Numbered from the stretch's first letter, positions 32,688-41,513 are shown. The stretch is 64,000 bases of DNA from CAG-390 sp964522215 (GCA_964522215.1 CAZFVR010000002.1:1-64000), one strand, 5' to 3'. Translations and numbers: made by a program. Notes: generated from the sequence alone by a model not told the origin.

Positions 32688-33665
32688 ATGAAAAAGCCTA
32701 TCACAGGAACATGGTTTGAGTTTACCCATCACAACCCCGCCGAGGGCAAGTATTGGAATCCCGCATGCCGCGCCTTTACAGAGGAGCAGTGGCGAGAGAA
32801 GGTGCGCGAGATAGCGGCGGTGGGCATGAAGTATATAGTGCTCATGTGTACCTCCCTGGTGTATGAGGACTATGCCGAGTCTTATTTTAAAACCGATATA
32901 TTCCCGTTTGCACGCGACTTTGCTTGTGCTGATCCTATGGAGGCACTGCTCTCCGAGGCAGATGCGCAGGGAATATCGGTATTCGTGTCGGCAGGCTTTT
33001 ACGGTGTTTGGTCGCGAGCTATAGATAATATGACCAGCCCCGAGGTCACTCGTCGCGCCTTTCGCGCTATGGAGCAGGTGTATGCCGCTTACGGTCACCA
33101 TCCCTCCTTTTACGGCTGGTACTTCCCGGACGAGACCTGCATCAGGGGTCACTTCTCCCCGGAATTTATCGATTATTGCAACCGCTACAGTGCGTTTGCG
33201 CATTCCATCGATCCGAGCCGCAAAACTCTTATCGCGCCCTTTGGCACGCGCATAGTCGAGGCGGACGATGAATATGTGCGCCAGCTCTCCGAGATAGACG
33301 TTGACATTATGGCGTATCAGGATGAGGTGGGCGTGCAAAAATCCAACACAGATGAGACAGGCGCATTCTACGCGGCATTGCGCCGCGCACACGATCGCGC
33401 CGGCAGAAGCGCCATGTGGGCGGATCTTGAGCTGTTTAAATTCGAGGGTCGGGTATATCATTCGGCTCTGCTTCCCGCCGATATCGGCAGGGTAGAGCGC
33501 CAGCTGGAGGCGATATCCGAGTACTGCGATGAGGTGCTGTGCTATCAGTATATCGGTCTTATGAACCCTGCGGACAGCCGAGCGTTTTGCGGGCACCCGA
33601 GCTCCGCGGAGCTGTACCGCGCGTATATTGAGCTTTTCCCCGGTTGCCTTAAAAATAAGGCGTGA
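32688..33665 (+). CDS. DUF4434-like TIM-barrel protein
   Basis: A 325-residue protein resembling DUF4434, a glycoside-hydrolase-like (beta/alpha)8 family. It begins ITGTWFEFTHHN, has conserved pieces such as EEQWREKVREIAAVGMKYIVL, PSFYGWYFPDE (where the Glu/Asp pair could serve catalysis) and VDIMAYQDEVG. There is no signal peptide, so any sugar substrate would be cytosolic. The start is uncertain: GTG 32649 has a good ribosome site but lies inside a hairpin; ATG 32688 matches the family start better. Activity is not known. Confidence 0.72.
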   Translation: MKKPITGTWFEFTHHNPAEGKYWNPACRAFTEEQWREKVREIAAVGMKYIVLMCTSLVYEDYAESYFKTDIFPFARDFACADPMEALLSEADAQGISVFVSAGFYGVWSRAIDNMTSPEVTRRAFRAMEQVYAAYGHHPSFYGWYFPDETCIRGHFSPEFIDYCNRYSAFAHSIDPSRKTLIAPFGTRIVEADDEYVRQLSEIDVDIMAYQDEVGVQKSNTDETGAFYAALRRAHDRAGRSAMWADLELFKFEGRVYHSALLPADIGRVERQLEAISEYCDEVLCYQYIGLMNPADSRAFCGHPSSAELYRAYIELFPGCLKNKA

Positions 33666-33733
33666 TGGGGCGTGCTTTTGCTCCGGAGAACAGCCGCACG
33701 ACACCCGAAAAACAGTAAATATTCATCCGACGC

Positions 33734-33762
33734 TTGACATCCGGCGTCGGATGATTTATAAT
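33734..33762 (+). promoter_or_regulatory. Consensus promoter of proS
   Basis: Perfect TTGACA (33734-33739) and TATAAT (33757-33762) with a 17-base spacer, 66 bases before proS. No T-box leader is present. Confidence 0.9.
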
Positions 33763-33827
33763 ATATAATAGCTAATTGTTTGATCTATAATTAAATCATC
33801 AAATCATCTCCGAAAGGATATCTATCA

Positions 33828-35270
33828 ATGGCAGACAAGAACAAAAAAATGGTCGAGCAGATCACATCAATGGATGTTGATTTTGCTCAATGGTATACCG
33901 ACGTTGTAAAAAAGGCCGAGCTTGCCGATTATTCCGGCGTTAAGGGCTGCATGGTCATCCGCCCCTACGGCTATGCGATATGGGAGAACATCCAGCGCAT
34001 CATGGATGCCGAATTTAAAAAGCTCGGGCACGAGAATGTCTACATGCCCATGTTTATTCCCGAGTCGCTCCTGCAGCGCGAAAAGGACCATGTGGAGGGC
34101 TTTGCTCCCGAGTGTGCATGGGTAACGGTGGGCGGCCAAAACACGCTCTCCGAGCGTCTTTGCGTTCGTCCGACCTCCGAAACGCTCTTTTGCGAGCATT
34201 TTCGTGATATCATCCACTCCTATCGCGATCTGCCCAAGCTCTACAACCAGTGGTGCAATGTAGTGCGTTGGGAAAAGACCACCCGCCCCTTCCTTCGCAC
34301 AGCGGAGTTCTTGTGGCAGGAGGGTCACACCATGCATGAGACCGAGGAGGAGGCGCGCGAGGAGACCCGCCGCATGCTTGACGTTTATGTCGATTTTTAT
34401 GAGAGATCGCTGGCCATTCCGGTGGTGCGCGGCCGCAAGACCGAAAAGGAGAAATTTGCGGGCGCGGAGGAGACCTACACAGTTGAGCCTATGATGCACA
34501 ACGGCTTTGCTCTCCAGGGCGGAACATCTCACTACTTTGGCGATGGCTTTGCCCGCGCCTTTGATATCACCTACACCGCGCGCGATAACACCGTAAAATA
34601 CCCGCACCAGACCTCTTGGGGCGTTTCCACACGTATGATAGGCGCTATAATCATGTGTCACGGCGACGATAACGGACTTATTCTGCCGCCCGCCATCGCG
34701 CCGATACAGGTGGCCATCATTCCCGTTGCACAGCACAAGGAGGGCGTGCTTGAGGCAGCCTCCGCTCTGCGCGATCGTCTTGCCGCAAAGTTTAGAGTAA
34801 AGCTTGACGATAGCGATAACTCTGCCGGTTGGAAGTATTCGCAGTATGAGATGAAGGGCGTGCCGCTTCGTCTTGAGCTTGGCCCGCGCGATATCGAGGC
34901 AGGGAACTGCGTGCTCGTTTCCCGCGTCAGCCGTGAAAAGACGGTGGTCTCCCTTGAGAATATCGAGGAGGAGGTCGAGCGCGCGTTGGCATCGGTGCAT
35001 GACGAGCTTTATCGCCGCGCCGCAGAGAACCTTGCCGCGCGTACCTCCGTTGCCCACGATTATCCCGAATTTTTGAGCCTTGCCTCCGAAAAGTCCGGCT
35101 TTATCAAGGCCATGTGGTGCGGCGACAGCGAGTGCGAGGAAAAGATCAAAAACGATACTAACGGCGTAAAGTCGCGTTGCATTCCCTTTGACGAGGAGCA
35201 TATATCCGATGTTTGCGTGTGCTGCGGCAAGCCCGCAAAGCATATGGTCGTTTGGGGCAGACAATATTGA
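33828..35270 (+). CDS. proS: Prolyl-tRNA synthetase, archaeal/eukaryotic-type (ProS type 3)
   Basis: A 480-residue class II synthetase. It lacks the roughly 180-residue editing insertion of the usual bacterial ProRS, so it belongs to the shorter, archaeal/eukaryotic-like type. Motif 2 reads CNVVRWEKTTRPFLRTAEFLWQEGHT, and GTSHYFGDGFARAFDITY is the proline-binding region. The C-terminus has the extra domain of this type ending in CVCCGKPAKHMVVWGRQY, with Cys that can bind zinc. It charges tRNA-Pro. Its own promoter and an AAAGGA site precede it; rodA follows after 57 bases. Confidence 0.95.
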   Translation: MADKNKKMVEQITSMDVDFAQWYTDVVKKAELADYSGVKGCMVIRPYGYAIWENIQRIMDAEFKKLGHENVYMPMFIPESLLQREKDHVEGFAPECAWVTVGGQNTLSERLCVRPTSETLFCEHFRDIIHSYRDLPKLYNQWCNVVRWEKTTRPFLRTAEFLWQEGHTMHETEEEAREETRRMLDVYVDFYERSLAIPVVRGRKTEKEKFAGAEETYTVEPMMHNGFALQGGTSHYFGDGFARAFDITYTARDNTVKYPHQTSWGVSTRMIGAIIMCHGDDNGLILPPAIAPIQVAIIPVAQHKEGVLEAASALRDRLAAKFRVKLDDSDNSAGWKYSQYEMKGVPLRLELGPRDIEAGNCVLVSRVSREKTVVSLENIEEEVERALASVHDELYRRAAENLAARTSVAHDYPEFLSLASEKSGFIKAMWCGDSECEEKIKNDTNGVKSRCIPFDEEHISDVCVCCGKPAKHMVVWGRQY

Positions 35271-35327
35271 TCCCGCAGTTTTCAAAAAGCTGATCTGAAT
35301 TCTATCACGGGAGGTGCGGCGGCATAA

Positions 35328-36497
35328 TTGAAGGCTTTCTCGACTACATATACCGAAAAGCTTAAGCGCATAGATCCTTGCGTGCTGATATGCGCCGTGA
35401 TCCTCTCGGCGGTCAGCTGTCTTATGCTTTTTGGTGGACGTAATTATCTTAAAAACGGCGGGCGACTGTTTATAATGCAGGTCGGCGCCACGGTGGTGGG
35501 CATTATCGCTATGCTTATCATCTCTATGATCGACTACGAGACGGTACTGCGGCGCTTTTGGATACCCTGTGCTGTCTTCTCTGTCGGTATTTTGGCATTT
35601 ACATTAAAATTCGGTGTGGCGGTGGGCGAGAACCGCAGTTGGCTGGATCTTAAATTTATGACGATACAGCCCTCCGAGTTCGTTAAAACGACATTTATCG
35701 TTACCTTTGCAAAGCACCTTGACCTTGTAAAAAAGGATATAAACAAGATTTGGGTGCTTGGTGGGCTCGGCATCCACGCGGGCGTGGTGCTCCTGCTGCT
35801 CTTGAGGTCCGGCGACCTTGGCGTAACTCTGGTCTTTTGCGGCGCAGTGGCGGTAATGCTTTTTTGCGCGGGGCTTAGCAGCTTTTATTTCCTCGGTGTT
35901 CTCGGTGCGCTTTTTGTGGCAGTGCCGTATGTGTGGCCAAAGCTGCACCTGTATCAGCAGGAGCGCATTATCTACGGCTTTAATCCGGAGGGTGACCCGC
36001 TCGGGCGCGGTATGCAGCCGTTGCAGGGGCGCAGCTGCGTGGAATCCGCAGGCTTTTTCGGCAAGGGCTTTGATGCCGAGCTTTATCGCAAGCTCTACTC
36101 GGCGGAAAGTGATTTTTCCTTTTCCACCGTTTGCGAGATGTTTGGCATGATTGGCGGCGCGATAGTTATAATAACGCTTGCCGTTTTGGTGATAAGGATC
36201 TTTATGCTTGCACGCACGGCGCGAAAGGATGCGGGCTCCTTTATCTGTGTTGGAGTGGCGGCCTTTATAATGGTGCAAAGTATTGAAAACATAGGCATGT
36301 GCCTTGCAATGCTCCCTGTCGTTGGTATAACACTGCCGCTTATCAGTGGCGGTGGCTCATCAACACTTGCCGTTTATCTTTTGCTTGGAATGGTACAAAG
36401 CGTGGCTTCGCACCGCGTTAAATACTTCTTTGAGCGAGAGGGCGTGGGTATGCGCTCGGAGGCGGACTCCGGTGCTGATATTGCAGGCATCATTTGA
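35328..36497 (+). CDS. rodA: FtsW/RodA/SpoVE family peptidoglycan polymerase, RodA-like
   Basis: A 389-residue SEDS protein with about ten membrane helices, which polymerises glycan strands from lipid II. Conserved parts are SWLDLKFMTIQPSEFVKTTFI, the long loop with GFNPEGDPLGRGMQPLQGR and the C-terminal ITLPLISGGGSSTLAVYLLLGM. The loop after helix 7 includes SAESDFSFSTVCEMFGMIGG, where SEDS proteins have the catalytic Asp. The assignment to RodA rather than FtsW/SpoVE is a judgement. It starts with TTG at 35328, 12 bases after GGGAGGTG. Confidence 0.9.
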   Translation: MKAFSTTYTEKLKRIDPCVLICAVILSAVSCLMLFGGRNYLKNGGRLFIMQVGATVVGIIAMLIISMIDYETVLRRFWIPCAVFSVGILAFTLKFGVAVGENRSWLDLKFMTIQPSEFVKTTFIVTFAKHLDLVKKDINKIWVLGGLGIHAGVVLLLLLRSGDLGVTLVFCGAVAVMLFCAGLSSFYFLGVLGALFVAVPYVWPKLHLYQQERIIYGFNPEGDPLGRGMQPLQGRSCVESAGFFGKGFDAELYRKLYSAESDFSFSTVCEMFGMIGGAIVIITLAVLVIRIFMLARTARKDAGSFICVGVAAFIMVQSIENIGMCLAMLPVVGITLPLISGGGSSTLAVYLLLGMVQSVASHRVKYFFEREGVGMRSEADSGADIAGII

Positions 36498-36574
36498 CGG
36501 AGCGGAAACTTAAGGCACCGCCGCACTGATCTTTTCGTTCAATTGCGCCGTCAGAAAAATCGTCAGATGAAACA

Positions 36575-36614
36575 AATCTTCGCGCGCGTAGCTTATCCTA
36601 CGCTAAGGAAGATT
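36575..36614. repeat. Hairpin in the rodA-DUF4830 spacer
   Basis: Two nested stems, AATCTTC/GAAGATT (36575-36581, 36608-36614) and CGTAG/CTACG (36587-36591, 36598-36602). The surrounding 36498-36711 holds no supportable gene; it may be a degraded repeat element. An open frame from 36644 has no ribosome site or recognisable content. Confidence 0.35.
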
Positions 36615-36711
36615 GTGAAATATTATGGAGCTTATGCAAGCAAGTGGAGGAAAAAGGCTCCGGCCGTGAATTGCGCGGTGGTGCATTAACAACAAAAAAC
36701 AACAAATACAT

Positions 36712-36756
36712 AAAACATCACAGCGGACGGTGCTTGACCGTCCGCTGTGATGTTTT
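36712..36756. terminator. Bidirectional terminator between rodA and the DUF4830 gene
   Basis: A perfect 20-base inverted repeat (36712-36731 and 36737-36756) with a 5-base loop, AAAA on the left and TTTT on the right, between two convergent genes. Confidence 0.92.
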
Positions 36757-36769
36757 AATTGGTGGCTTA

Positions 36770-37267
36770 TCATTCTGCTTTAAGCTCGCCCGCAAAGCCG
36801 TGAACGAATCCGCGCGGATCCTCCGAGCAGATATCCCCGCCAACCACGCGCCCGCGGTACAGAAGAATGTTTGCCAGTACGCGGCCGCTGTAGCCATCAT
36901 AATTTTTGACCTCATAGGTATAGCGCGTCACCGTTTTGCGCCGATATTTGGAAATATCCAGCCCCTGAGCCTTCTGCAGCTCGCCGTACCCCGCCAAGAC
37001 CTTATCAAATTTTGCGGGTAGGGTCACCTCTACAGTTTCTACGGGATCATCCGATACCTCGTAACCGAATTGCGATAAAAACCTGATCCTATCCTCGTTT
37101 GTTTTTATCCCGGTGTAGCTGTAGCTTGCAGTGATGTCATATCCCGCGCTTGCCTCCACGGGCTGATATGCGGGCACAAATATCACCAGTGCGGCAAGCA
37201 CCGCAGCCGCCAACAGCAAGACGGCAAAAAAGCGTATAGTCCCCGCGTGACATGTGTAAATAAACAT
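36770..37267 (-). CDS. DUF4830 domain protein
   Basis: A 165-residue protein with one N-terminal membrane helix (about residues 10-32) and an extracytoplasmic domain matching DUF4830: EDRIRFLSQFGYEV, VTLPAKFDKVLAGYGELQKAQGLDISKYRRKTVTRYTYEV, then ANILLYRGRVVGGDICS and the FVHGF end. This family is common in Clostridia and has no known function. It is preceded on its strand by a long multi-stem structure. Nothing suggests that it is broken. Confidence 0.85.
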   Translation of the reverse strand: MFIYTCHAGTIRFFAVLLLAAAVLAALVIFVPAYQPVEASAGYDITASYSYTGIKTNEDRIRFLSQFGYEVSDDPVETVEVTLPAKFDKVLAGYGELQKAQGLDISKYRRKTVTRYTYEVKNYDGYSGRVLANILLYRGRVVGGDICSEDPRGFVHGFAGELKAE

Positions 37268-37270
37268 TAT

Positions 37271-37363
37271 CCCCGACCGTCCCTTTCCTTTTATCCTTTT
37301 GATGATTTCAGGATCTGCCTGTCATCAAAAGCTCATCTTGGTAGATTATATGGGCGGTCGGGG
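37271..37363 (-). promoter_or_regulatory. Nested inverted repeats in the leader of the DUF4830 gene
   Basis: An outer stem CCCCGACCG/CGGTCGGGG (37271-37279 with 37355-37363) encloses a 10-base stem CTTTTGATGA/TCATCAAAAG (37296-37305 with 37322-37331) that itself holds CAGG/CCTG. On the minus strand the structure ends 3 bases before the start codon and covers the AAAGGAAAGGG ribosome site. A TATAAT lies inside it (37345-37350, minus). Confidence 0.4.
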
Positions 37364-37370
37364 TCAAATA

Positions 37371-38147
37371 TTACCTCCGGTCGTTGTCGGCGGCGGTGTT
37401 TTTTATCTCTGCAGGAGTTATTTTGTTAGTTGGAATGTAATCCAGCCCCATATCCATCATGCGGCGCACATCGGTGGTACTGTCCCCCGCACGCAGGCAA
37501 AGGAGCACGCCGCTCTCGTGAACGCGCCGCACAAGCCCTGCGGGGACTTCATCGAGTACGGGATAGTTATACGAAACGCCGCAGTACCCAAGCTCGGCCA
37601 CGCGCGGCAGGGTCTCGTCGGTAGTAAAGATATGATGCAAAAAGATCCTGCGGTCGATGCGGCGTGCCTCAGTGAGGTGCTCAAGTGTTGCGGAGGAGAG
37701 CACTGCGCGGTGGGTAAGCCCTGCGCGCTCAACGGCGGCCAGCGTTTCCGCTACCACATCCCCCTTGGTCTCAATAAACGGAACGCACCCCGCAGTAGCG
37801 CATATCTCTAAGTATTCGCCAAACAGCGGCAGGCGCAAAAGCTCCGGTGCTATACCGCCGTGCTCACCGCCGCAGATGGCGTGGAGGGTGGATAGCTCGC
37901 GCCATGTGTGTTCCTCTATCTTCATATCCGCACCGTACATTTTTTTAAGAGAGTGGTTGTGGCAGCACACAAGCACGCCGTCAAGCGTGCGGTGAACATC
38001 CGTTTCTATCGCCCAAAAGCCCAGCTGTGCCGCCGCCATAAAGGAAGCCAGCGTGTTTTCCGGCGCCTTGGGCGTGTACCCGCGGTGGGCGATAAGCAGT
38101 GGCCGCTCGCCCGCAAAAAGCGCATTTTTATCGGTGTGGCACATCAT
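37371..38147 (-). CDS. Glycerophosphodiester phosphodiesterase family protein
   Basis: A 258-residue GDPD-fold protein. LIAHRGYTPKAPENTLASF at residues 17-35 carries the catalytic His-Arg and the metal-binding Glu; ETDVHRTLDGVLVCCHNHSL gives the Asp pair and the second catalytic His, and FIETKG supplies the later Glu. It should split glycerophosphodiesters to glycerol-3-phosphate and an alcohol. No signal peptide. Its ATGA overlaps the stop of the FAD oxidoreductase, so the two are made from one transcript. That partner suggests a specific dedicated substrate, unknown to me. Confidence 0.88.
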   Translation of the reverse strand: MMCHTDKNALFAGERPLLIAHRGYTPKAPENTLASFMAAAQLGFWAIETDVHRTLDGVLVCCHNHSLKKMYGADMKIEEHTWRELSTLHAICGGEHGGIAPELLRLPLFGEYLEICATAGCVPFIETKGDVVAETLAAVERAGLTHRAVLSSATLEHLTEARRIDRRIFLHHIFTTDETLPRVAELGYCGVSYNYPVLDEVPAGLVRRVHESGVLLCLRAGDSTTDVRRMMDMGLDYIPTNKITPAEIKNTAADNDRR

Positions 38148-39961
38148 CTCACCTCAAATGCAAATATGTGCGCTTGCGCACTGCCGTAGGTCGTCCAAAG
38201 CGACTCGGAAAAATATGTCCCCAGGGGGATCAGTCGCACGGCGCGGGCGCGGATGTTCAGCGGCTCGCGTATCATGCGCTGGTAGTTATCATGCGTTTCG
38301 TAAACCGTGCGCCACACACCGGAGCCGTCATCCGCCTCGATCTTAAAGGAGCGCAGCATGCATTTGGGAAAGCCAAAGGTGGTATTTTGATAGTCGGCGC
38401 GGCGGAAGAGCGGTATTGAGATGTTAAGCCCGTCGGGATTGCCCTCGGTGTACTCGCGGTCAAGGTCGCTGTCAACTATCAATCTAAAGTCGTGAAGCTC
38501 GGTCGGCTCGTCAAAGGTGTAGGTCACGGCTCTGTCAACTATGCCCCAGTAGCCGTTATCCCGCCCCCAGATCTTGCGGTCGATGCCGGAGAGCAGCTCG
38601 GAGGCATCTCCCCAAACGGCGGAGAGGGTATGCTCGTTGCAAAGCGGAGAGATCCTGCGCCGCATGCCCGGCAGAAAGCAGTCGTCCTCCATCAGCGCAT
38701 CCTGCAGCTCGCCTATCCGCCGGGCACAGAGCTCGCGCGGGGTCATGCCTGCCGCCGTTGCCATGGCCGCGGCCGTGCCTACTGCCTGCCCCATGACTCC
38801 GCATGTGCCCATAACGCGAACGGTGGAGAAGGCAATATGCGTGGCACTTATGTTGCGTCCCGCAAACATAAGGTTTTCAATATTTTTGGAGTAAAGCGAG
38901 CGCAGGGGAATGCCGTAAGGCTCGGTCAAGCGCCGCTTTTGCAGGTGTGCGCCGTCCTTGCCGCTCATGGCAAAGCCGCCGGGGAGGTGATTATCTATCT
39001 GCCAGCCGCCGTAAGCAACTTGATCATCAAAGCGGCGTCCGCTCTCGACATCGTTTTGCGTGAGAATGTAATCGCCGACATATCTGCGTGATTCACGCTT
39101 GCCGGGCAAAAAGCCTATAAAATCAAGCTCCCAGTTCTCAGCACCGTGGTCGCCGCGGTTCTTCATATGATCCCAAACGCCAAAGGCTATCTTTATCAGC
39201 TCGTCACGCGTGGTCTCTGTATCATGGATCGAATCCGCCTCGCCGCCAAGCTCTATCCAGTAAAAGTTTGTGTTTATCTTTTGCAGGCACTCGTGAGGCT
39301 TAAATTTCATATCCTCGTCGGTATCATATCTGTATGCCCACTCGGGAGCGGTAAAGGGACAGGGGTGGTCGGTCTCATGTGCTTGGATCATAAGGCTCAT
39401 GCCCATCGTTTTGCGGTCAGCTTGGTCAAGCCCAAATGCCTCACCAAACTCGTCGCGCGCCTCGCGCCCCACCATATACTCTGCATCGCACAGCTCGGCC
39501 AAAATACTGTCACCCGAGCAATCGATAAAAATATCCGCCTCCACGCACTGCCATGTGTAGGTGGTCAGCTGAAAGCCGCGCACGCTTTTTATGCGGCCGT
39601 CCTCGCACTCGGCATCACAGCACGCGCAGTTCAGCAGCAATTCAATATTTTCCTCTGCCTTTACCTTGCCGTAAAGGATGCCGTCCCATACCGAAAAATT
39701 GCGCGTGGGGTTTATGTGCATGTTCTCAAGCAGCACCTCCTCCATAATGCCGGTCTCCTGCAGGTTGCGTACACGCGTGCCGGCACCGGATACCCACATC
39801 CTTATCTCGCTTGAGGCGTTGCCGCCAAGCACCGGGCGATCCTGCATCAGCACTACCCGCGCACCGTGCCTTGCCGCGGCAATTGCCGCAAATGTGCCGG
39901 CAAGTCCACCGCCTATAATGCAAACATCCGCTCGGCGGACTATCGTTTTAAGCTCACTCAT
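38144..39961 (-). CDS. FAD-dependent oxidoreductase (FAD_oxidored family)
   Basis: A 605-residue flavoprotein of the PF12831 type. The dinucleotide fold CIIGGGLAGTFAAIAAARHGARVVL comes at about 14-38 and VLGGNASSEIRMWVSGAG follows, typical of this group. A further FAD motif, MFAGRNISATHIAFSTVRVMGTCGVMGQAVGTAAAM, lies at about 375-410. The last 150 residues form a separate beta-rich module. Relatives often occur with carbohydrate-use genes and have no proven substrate. I start at ATG 39961 (GGAG 7 bases upstream); an extension to 40009 looks spurious. It heads the operon with the GDPD gene, opposite the AraC regulator. Confidence 0.87.
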   Translation of the reverse strand: MSELKTIVRRADVCIIGGGLAGTFAAIAAARHGARVVLMQDRPVLGGNASSEIRMWVSGAGTRVRNLQETGIMEEVLLENMHINPTRNFSVWDGILYGKVKAEENIELLLNCACCDAECEDGRIKSVRGFQLTTYTWQCVEADIFIDCSGDSILAELCDAEYMVGREARDEFGEAFGLDQADRKTMGMSLMIQAHETDHPCPFTAPEWAYRYDTDEDMKFKPHECLQKINTNFYWIELGGEADSIHDTETTRDELIKIAFGVWDHMKNRGDHGAENWELDFIGFLPGKRESRRYVGDYILTQNDVESGRRFDDQVAYGGWQIDNHLPGGFAMSGKDGAHLQKRRLTEPYGIPLRSLYSKNIENLMFAGRNISATHIAFSTVRVMGTCGVMGQAVGTAAAMATAAGMTPRELCARRIGELQDALMEDDCFLPGMRRRISPLCNEHTLSAVWGDASELLSGIDRKIWGRDNGYWGIVDRAVTYTFDEPTELHDFRLIVDSDLDREYTEGNPDGLNISIPLFRRADYQNTTFGFPKCMLRSFKIEADDGSGVWRTVYETHDNYQRMIREPLNIRARAVRLIPLGTYFSESLWTTYGSAQAHIFAFEVR

Positions 39962-40020
39962 ATCGATCTCCGTTTGTTTCGTTCTTCGTAGGCGGTGCGA
40001 TATTGACATCCGCCGCAGTT

Positions 40021-40095
40021 TGTGATATGATAAGTATAAACCACACGAAAGATAAAAACTACCGTATATGTGACTATTGATTTTAATATATGTGA
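40021..40095. promoter_or_regulatory. Candidate AraC-type operator in a divergent promoter region
   Basis: TATATGTGA occurs twice in the same direction at 40065-40073 and 40087-40095, exactly 22 bases apart (two helical turns), and a third TGTGATAT is at 40021-40028. They lie between the divergent FAD oxidoreductase gene and the AraC gene, as expected for direct half-sites of an AraC family dimer. Confidence 0.5.
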
Positions 40096-40121
40096 TATCA
40101 TTATTTGATTGGGGATAAAAA

Positions 40122-41075
40122 ATGGAGCAGTATATAAAAAACCACGAACGGCGCGGGGAGTATCTCGCCGCCGATGGGGGCGGCGGATGTGTACGCTACC
40201 GCAGTGTGTTCGGCTGGGAGGATTCTGCGCCCGGCGGCGGGGTGATATTCTCCCACCGCAGGACGGAATACACGCGGGAGAACTTTAGGGAGGGCATGCA
40301 CTCGCATGAGTACGGTGAGCTGACGATATATATCGGCGGTGAGGTGGAGTACATCGCGGGGGATGCCGTGCTCACCCCGCGTGCGGGATGTGCCGTATCT
40401 ATCCCTCCCGGGGTGATGCATACCGCAAGGCTCAGATCCTCCTCGGTGTATGAAAGGTATGTTATCTACTACACGCCGCGCCTGTTTGAACTGGCGGGGG
40501 AGCTCACTCCGCCGCTCGGCTTTTGGGGCGGCGGAGCGCAGGCGCGGATATTCCCCGCTGACAGCCGCGTGCTTGACTGCATGGCTGAGGCGGAGGGCGC
40601 GATATTATCCGGAGCCCCCTGCGGCGGGCTTGCGGCGCGCTCGCTTATCACCTCTGCCATCTGGATGCTTTCCGCCAAGGGGGAGGAGGGCACGGTCGCG
40701 GGCGGTGCGCTGACGGGCGAGCCGGCAAGGATAAAGCGCTATATCGATGAAAATTATGCCTCCATTCAAACAATAAATGACGTGGCCGCCGAGTTTTTTT
40801 ACAGCCGAGAGCATCTTTCTCGCACCTTTTGCGAGCATTTTAACATCTCGCCCTCCGAATATCTGAAAAGTCGGCGGGTGCAGGAGAGCTTGACTCTGCT
40901 TGAGCATATGAGCGTGGCTGATGCCTGCTATGCCGTGGGCTTTGGCAATCAGACCTCATATATCGCCGCATTTCGCCGCAAGATGGGCTGTTTGCCGTCA
41001 GAATATAAAAAAAGGCTCGTTAAGGGTTGGCTTAACAGTGATAAGGAACCAAATCACTTATCAACTGTTGGCTGA
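40122..41075 (+). CDS. AraC family transcriptional regulator
   Basis: A 317-residue regulator. The N-terminal part is a cupin-type sensor (HSHEYGELTIYIGGEVEYIAGDAVLTPRAGCAVSIPPGVMHTA at about residues 60-105), probably for a sugar or small polar ligand. The last 100 residues are the double helix-turn-helix, with TINDVAAEFFYSREHLSRTFCEHFNISPSEYLKSRR and VADACYAVGFGNQTSYIAAFRRKMGCLPSEY. It is divergent from the oxidoreductase-GDPD operon, which it likely activates. The gene is followed by a terminator. Confidence 0.92.
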   Translation: MEQYIKNHERRGEYLAADGGGGCVRYRSVFGWEDSAPGGGVIFSHRRTEYTRENFREGMHSHEYGELTIYIGGEVEYIAGDAVLTPRAGCAVSIPPGVMHTARLRSSSVYERYVIYYTPRLFELAGELTPPLGFWGGGAQARIFPADSRVLDCMAEAEGAILSGAPCGGLAARSLITSAIWMLSAKGEEGTVAGGALTGEPARIKRYIDENYASIQTINDVAAEFFYSREHLSRTFCEHFNISPSEYLKSRRVQESLTLLEHMSVADACYAVGFGNQTSYIAAFRRKMGCLPSEYKKRLVKGWLNSDKEPNHLSTVG

Positions 41076-41098
41076 CGGCTTTCGGGGTTCATACGGAC

Positions 41099-41139
41099 AA
41101 ATCCCGTTTGATTTCTAACAGGATGTCATACGGGATTTT
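41099..41139 (+). terminator. Terminator after the AraC gene
   Basis: AAATCCCGT (41099-41107) pairs with ACGGGATTT (41130-41138), 22-base loop, followed by T residues. Confidence 0.5.
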
Positions 41140-41174
41140 CGCTTTATATTTCGAATTACGGAGGACATACCGTG

Positions 41175-41340
41175 ATGATCTTAATATCTTTTGCCTGCAA
41201 TATGGATAATTGCTGTTTGGAACTGAAATTCAGGGACGGCAGCATAATTGCGCTCGTTACGGTTGCTGTGGAGAATTAAGCTGCCCGTAATATGTATGAA
41301 CAGCCACAGAGTATAAGTCAATGGATAGCTAACAGCAATG
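41175..41340 (+). pseudogene. Remnant of a small mobile-element protein (DUF6061-like)
   Basis: An ATG at 41175 opens 34 codons: FACNMDNCCLELKFRDGS then IALVTVAVEN and a TAA at 41277. The pattern (NMD, Cys, LELKxxDGS, xxAVEN) matches the start of short DUF6061-type proteins carried by Clostridia transposons, and after the stop the same frame goes on as AARNMYEQP, as in the intact family. So a stop mutation splits it. No transposase remains. The rest of 41076-41513 holds only terminators and no gene. Confidence 0.45.
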
Positions 41341-41375
41341 CCGACCGTGGGGAGATCCCATGGTCGGCACCTTTT
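41340..41375 (+). terminator. Terminator-like hairpin in the remnant region
   Basis: GCCGACCGTGGG (41340-41351) pairs with CCCATGGTCGGC (41357-41368), followed by ACCTTTTTA. It reads plus-strand transcripts from the degraded element. Confidence 0.7.
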
Positions 41376-41513
41376 TACTTTACTCGAATAATATTTTCGG
41401 AAAACAACGACCTCATCAGGTTTTTCTTGGCTCATCAATGATCCGGAAGCATCAAAGGAGTATCTAAACACATAAGTCTCCTCGCGATCACGGCCGAGGG
41501 AGGCTTTTTGGGC

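Noticed and set aside
33666..33827. T-box leader searched before proS
   Set aside because: No specifier stem, no T-box sequence and only a plain consensus promoter are present.
36644..37021. 125-codon plus-strand frame after rodA
   Set aside because: It crosses the 20-base bidirectional terminator and the antisense of the DUF4830 gene, without a ribosome site.
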